A stretch of 9,188 bases of DNA from an uncultured Bacilli bacterium. Its GTDB lineage: Bacteria; Bacillota_I; Bacilli_A; RF39; UBA660. Under the pieces are notes generated by a model. That model was not told the DNA's origin. It did not search any database and was given only the letters and a program-made list of their open reading frames with translations. Positions 7,249 through 9,188 of this stretch are shown piece after piece. Each line of letters begins with the position of its first letter. Position 1 is the stretch's first letter. The stretch covers positions 679-9,866 of the forward strand of contig CAOVIS010000032.1 in NCBI GenBank assembly GCA_948543905.1, given 5' to 3'. Both the position numbers and the translations under genes were made by a program.

Positions 7249-7944
7249 ATGTTTATAAGTGAAGCTCCAATTGTTATCATGCCTGGGGATCCTCTAAGAG
7301 CCAAATACATTGCTGAGAATTTTTTAACTAATGCACGGTTAGTTACTAGTATTCGGAATATGTTTGGATATACTGGCTATTATAAGAATAAATTAGTCAC
7401 AGTTATGGCCCATGGGATGGGTATGCCAAGTGCCAGTATTTATGTATTTGAACTTATTCATTATTTTAATGTTAAAAGAATTATTCGCATAGGTACCTGT
7501 GGTGCTGTAAGTCTTAAAGCCGAGGTAGGTGATTTAGTTCTTACTAAAAGTATTTTTTCTGAGTCTAACTTTGCTTATACTTATAATAATTATATTGGTA
7601 ATGTGGTTGAGGCAAGTTCTGCTCTTAATAAAGTAATTCTAAATACCGCGGATGAATTAAATTTAAAAGTTTTATATGGTATGACTACTACTATGGATGT
7701 ATTTGGACCATACATAGATTATGAAAGAGTATTAGCTAGAATTCCTGCTTCTTATGAAATATTAAGTGAAGAAATGGAAGCTTTTGGCCTTACTCATGTT
7801 GCCAATACTCTTGGCTGTGAGGCAACTACTATTATGACTGTTGTAGACTCTAAATTTTCTAAAATAGTGATGTCCCCAAGTGACCGTGAAACCAAACTAA
7901 ATAATATGATAACTCTAGCTCTAGAATCTATCATAAAAGCTTAA
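7249..7944 (+). CDS. deoD: Purine nucleoside phosphorylase, DeoD type (divergent)
   Basis: This enzyme would cleave purine (deoxy)nucleosides with phosphate to free base and (deoxy)ribose-1-phosphate, for salvage. Family motifs are MPGDPLRAKYIAE (11-23, phosphate-binding Gly13 and Arg17), HGMGMPSASIY (55-65), IIRIGTCGA (78-86, Arg80), SEEMEAFG (173-180, purine and ribose contacts) and Asp200 with Arg213, matching the spacing of the E. coli catalytic Asp204/Arg217 pair. Odd points: the N terminus is about eight residues shorter than in E. coli, so the His that neighbouring subunits donate (HINAE) is absent; the usual SDH around the catalytic Asp reads VDS. The start is three bases after the enolase stop, with AAAGAGGTG inside the enolase end, so the two are translationally coupled. 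A terminator follows directly. Confidence 0.88.
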   Translation: MFISEAPIVIMPGDPLRAKYIAENFLTNARLVTSIRNMFGYTGYYKNKLVTVMAHGMGMPSASIYVFELIHYFNVKRIIRIGTCGAVSLKAEVGDLVLTKSIFSESNFAYTYNNYIGNVVEASSALNKVILNTADELNLKVLYGMTTTMDVFGPYIDYERVLARIPASYEILSEEMEAFGLTHVANTLGCEATTIMTVVDSKFSKIVMSPSDRETKLNNMITLALESIIKA

Positions 7945-7966
7945 AGTATCTTAAGATGCTTTTTTT
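7945..7966 (+). terminator. Intrinsic terminator after deoD
   Basis: AGTATC (7945-7950) pairs with GATGCT (7955-7960), with one G-U pair, around TTAA, followed by seven T. It begins directly after the stop codon of the phosphorylase gene. Confidence 0.8.
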
Positions 7967-7980
7967 CTTTAAAAAATATG

Positions 7981-8009
7981 TTGCTTATGTTATTTAAAAG
8001 TGCTAAAAT
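7981..8009 (+). promoter_or_regulatory. Promoter for the two-TM coiled-coil protein gene
   Basis: TTGCTT (7981-7986) lies 17 bases before TAAAAT (8004-8009), which is preceded by an extended -10 TG (8001-8002). An AAAGGAGG ribosome binding site and ATG follow at 8018-8034. Confidence 0.55.
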
Positions 8010-8031
8010 ACACTAAAAAAGGAGGATTTTT

Positions 8032-8762
8032 ATGAACAAAGAATATTTAGTAACTTATGGCAATGCTGTTATCTGATAAACACCTACGAGAAGCAAAATA
8101 TCGAAGCACTTTAGAAACAGAGTTAAACCTTGAGAATTATATAGAGGTATTAAACCAAGTTATTAAATAAAGATTTAGAACACCTAAAAAAAATTACTAG
8201 CAAAAAACACCGACGTTGGCAAATTGCAAGTCTTGCAGTTTTTGAAACCATGATTTTTGCAGTAGGAGCATTTATTTTGGTAGGACCAGAGCTTATAGCG
8301 GCTAACTTAATAACAAATTCGTTAATAGAAACAGTATCAATAACAAAGTATTCACTCTTAGCATCAACAATGCTCATTCTATTTATACAGCTTATTATAG
8401 CAACAGATATAAAAGATTTTTTTAAATATTTTAAAGATAAAAAAGAAAAAGTTGCTACCGAAGAACAAATAGTATATCTTGAAGAACAATTATCCCTTGG
8501 AAAAGAAAAACTAGCCAAATTACAAGCATCAGAAGAAGATTTAACTATTGGTATCAATACAGGACCTATCAATATTTTAGATAATGCTACTAAATATCGT
8601 AATGACTTACAAAAAAAATTAAAATTATTACAAGCTATAAGCCTGATAAGACAAAATAAAAAAATAATAGATAAAGATAGTGAAATAGCTAATCTTTTAA
8701 AAGGAGAAAGTGTTTCCGAAGAATTAAAAGAAGAACTAACTCGTAATCGCAAATTAGTTTAA
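8032..8762 (+). pseudogene. Two-TM coiled-coil protein gene with two frameshifts
   Basis: The ATG at 8032 has a near-perfect AAAGGAGG site (8018-8025). The first frame stops at TGA 8074-8076 after MNKEYLVTY. Skipping one base near 8059 gives AMLLSDKHLREAKYRSTLET and on to TAA at 8168-8170. Skipping one more base in AAATAAAG near 8165-8168 gives NKDLEHLKKITSKKHRRWQ and an open frame to TAA at 8760-8762. Removing these two bases leaves exactly 242 codons plus stop. The repaired protein has an N-terminal charged helix, two hydrophobic segments (about 64-92 and 106-125) and a long charged coiled coil to the C terminus. I do not recognise the family. An ATG at 8250 opens the last 170 residues but has no ribosome binding site. 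Both lesions look like one extra base. Confidence 0.65.
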
Positions 8763-8774
8763 AATTATAAATAT

Positions 8775-8807
8775 CTTTTTGTAAATTAAATGTAAAAAAG
8801 TTTTTTT
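8775..8807 (+). terminator. Weak AT-rich terminator-like hairpin
   Basis: CTTTTT (8775-8780) can pair with AAAAAG (8795-8800), followed by seven T. The stem is nearly all A-T with a 14-base loop, so its strength is doubtful. Confidence 0.3.
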
Positions 8808-8818
8808 GCATTTTTTTC

Positions 8819-8847
8819 TTGATTTTAGAATATATATATGTTAGACT
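8819..8847 (+). promoter_or_regulatory. Possible promoter for the last gene
   Basis: TTGATT (8819-8824) lies 17 bases before TAGACT (8842-8847), which is preceded by an extended -10 TG (8839-8840). A start near 8853 would leave a leader of about 25 bases. Confidence 0.4.
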
Positions 8848-8878
8848 TATTAATAGAATAAAAGGTGGTGTAGGGAAT

Positions 8879-9188
8879 ATGGATTTCCTTAATAAATTAT
8901 ATGATAGTAACTATTTTGGTATAGGATTGTTTGCAGTTATTTCATTTTTAGTTGTAACTTTTTTGATTGTTTTATTTTTTGGTAAACGTGATGAAAAGAA
9001 AAGACAATTAGAAAACTCTAAAGAATTTGCACCTAGTAAACCGACAGATTTAAATGCTTTTAAAGAGACTACTCCAATAACTCCAATTAATTTAAACAAT
9101 GAGATAAAAGAAGATGTTATTCCTGATGTAGTTGCCCCTATCGAACCAGTGGCACCTATTTCTATGGATATGCCTAGTAATTCTGTTC
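8879..9188 (+). CDS. Single-TM membrane protein, N-terminal part (runs off the window)
   Basis: The ATG at 8879 follows AAAGGTGGTG (8861-8870); the frame stays open for 103 residues to the end of the window. The start reads MDFLNKLYDSNYFGIGLF, then one hydrophobic segment (about 13-34) followed by a positive GKRDEKKRQ patch, which places the rest in the cytoplasm. The visible remainder is low-complexity, rich in Pro, Ile, Thr and Asp. I do not recognise a family. A membrane anchor followed by a disordered tail would suit a scaffold or cell-envelope role, but that is speculation. Confidence 0.8.
   Translation, partial: MDFLNKLYDSNYFGIGLFAVISFLVVTFLIVLFFGKRDEKKRQLENSKEFAPSKPTDLNAFKETTPITPINLNNEIKEDVIPDVVAPIEPVAPISMDMPSNSV

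Noticed and set aside
8150..8752. Long open frame on the - strand (200 codons)
   Set aside because: It is the complement of the + strand two-TM coiled-coil gene; its Ser/Ile/Cys-rich composition and lack of a ribosome binding site mark it as a shadow.
8911..9099. Open frame on the - strand inside the last membrane protein gene
   Set aside because: The + strand frame has a ribosome binding site, a membrane segment and a positive-inside pattern; the reverse frame has none of these.

Overview
The window is AT-rich DNA with strong AGGAG-type ribosome binding sites, sigma-A-like promoters (TTGACA, 17-nt spacers, TATAAT-like), short hairpin plus U-run terminators and tRNAs with encoded CCA. This points to a low-GC Firmicute, probably an uncultivated Bacilli or Mollicutes-like gut lineage; that placement is inference. 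Trp is encoded by TGG in the intact genes and nothing requires UGA=Trp, so I used the standard code.

Left part (1-3080, + strand): the end of an unrecognised protein overlaps a PLP enzyme of the aluminium-resistance / methionine gamma-lyase-like family. A radical SAM protein with its own near-consensus promoter follows. Next comes a five-gene tRNA operon (Val-Thr-Tyr-Gln-Lys) with a perfect-spacing promoter and a clear terminator.

Middle part (3081-5885): an accessory island beside the tRNA operon. It holds a badly decayed tyrosine-recombinase gene (- strand). It then holds what I consider the best find: a DUF3800 gene (- strand) whose 3' end converges on and overlaps a compact + strand RNA of about 105 nt. 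That RNA has its own TTGACA promoter, an outer closing stem, two inner hairpins with a possible pseudoknot, and a U-rich terminator tail. Upstream of the DUF3800 gene are a second, truncated DUF3800-like gene, apparently broken by an 11-bp tandem duplication, and an alanine-racemase-like gene that has lost the PLP lysine and the catalytic-tyrosine loop (a pseudoenzyme). These three lie in line on the - strand like an operon.

Right part (5940-9188, + strand): an enolase gene with one frameshift but all catalytic residues intact, closely followed by a divergent DeoD-type purine nucleoside phosphorylase and a terminator. After that come a two-TM coiled-coil protein gene with two frameshifts, and the start of a single-TM membrane protein running off the window. 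Several single-base indels in otherwise good coding sequence mean either real gene decay or assembly errors; the sequence alone cannot separate these.
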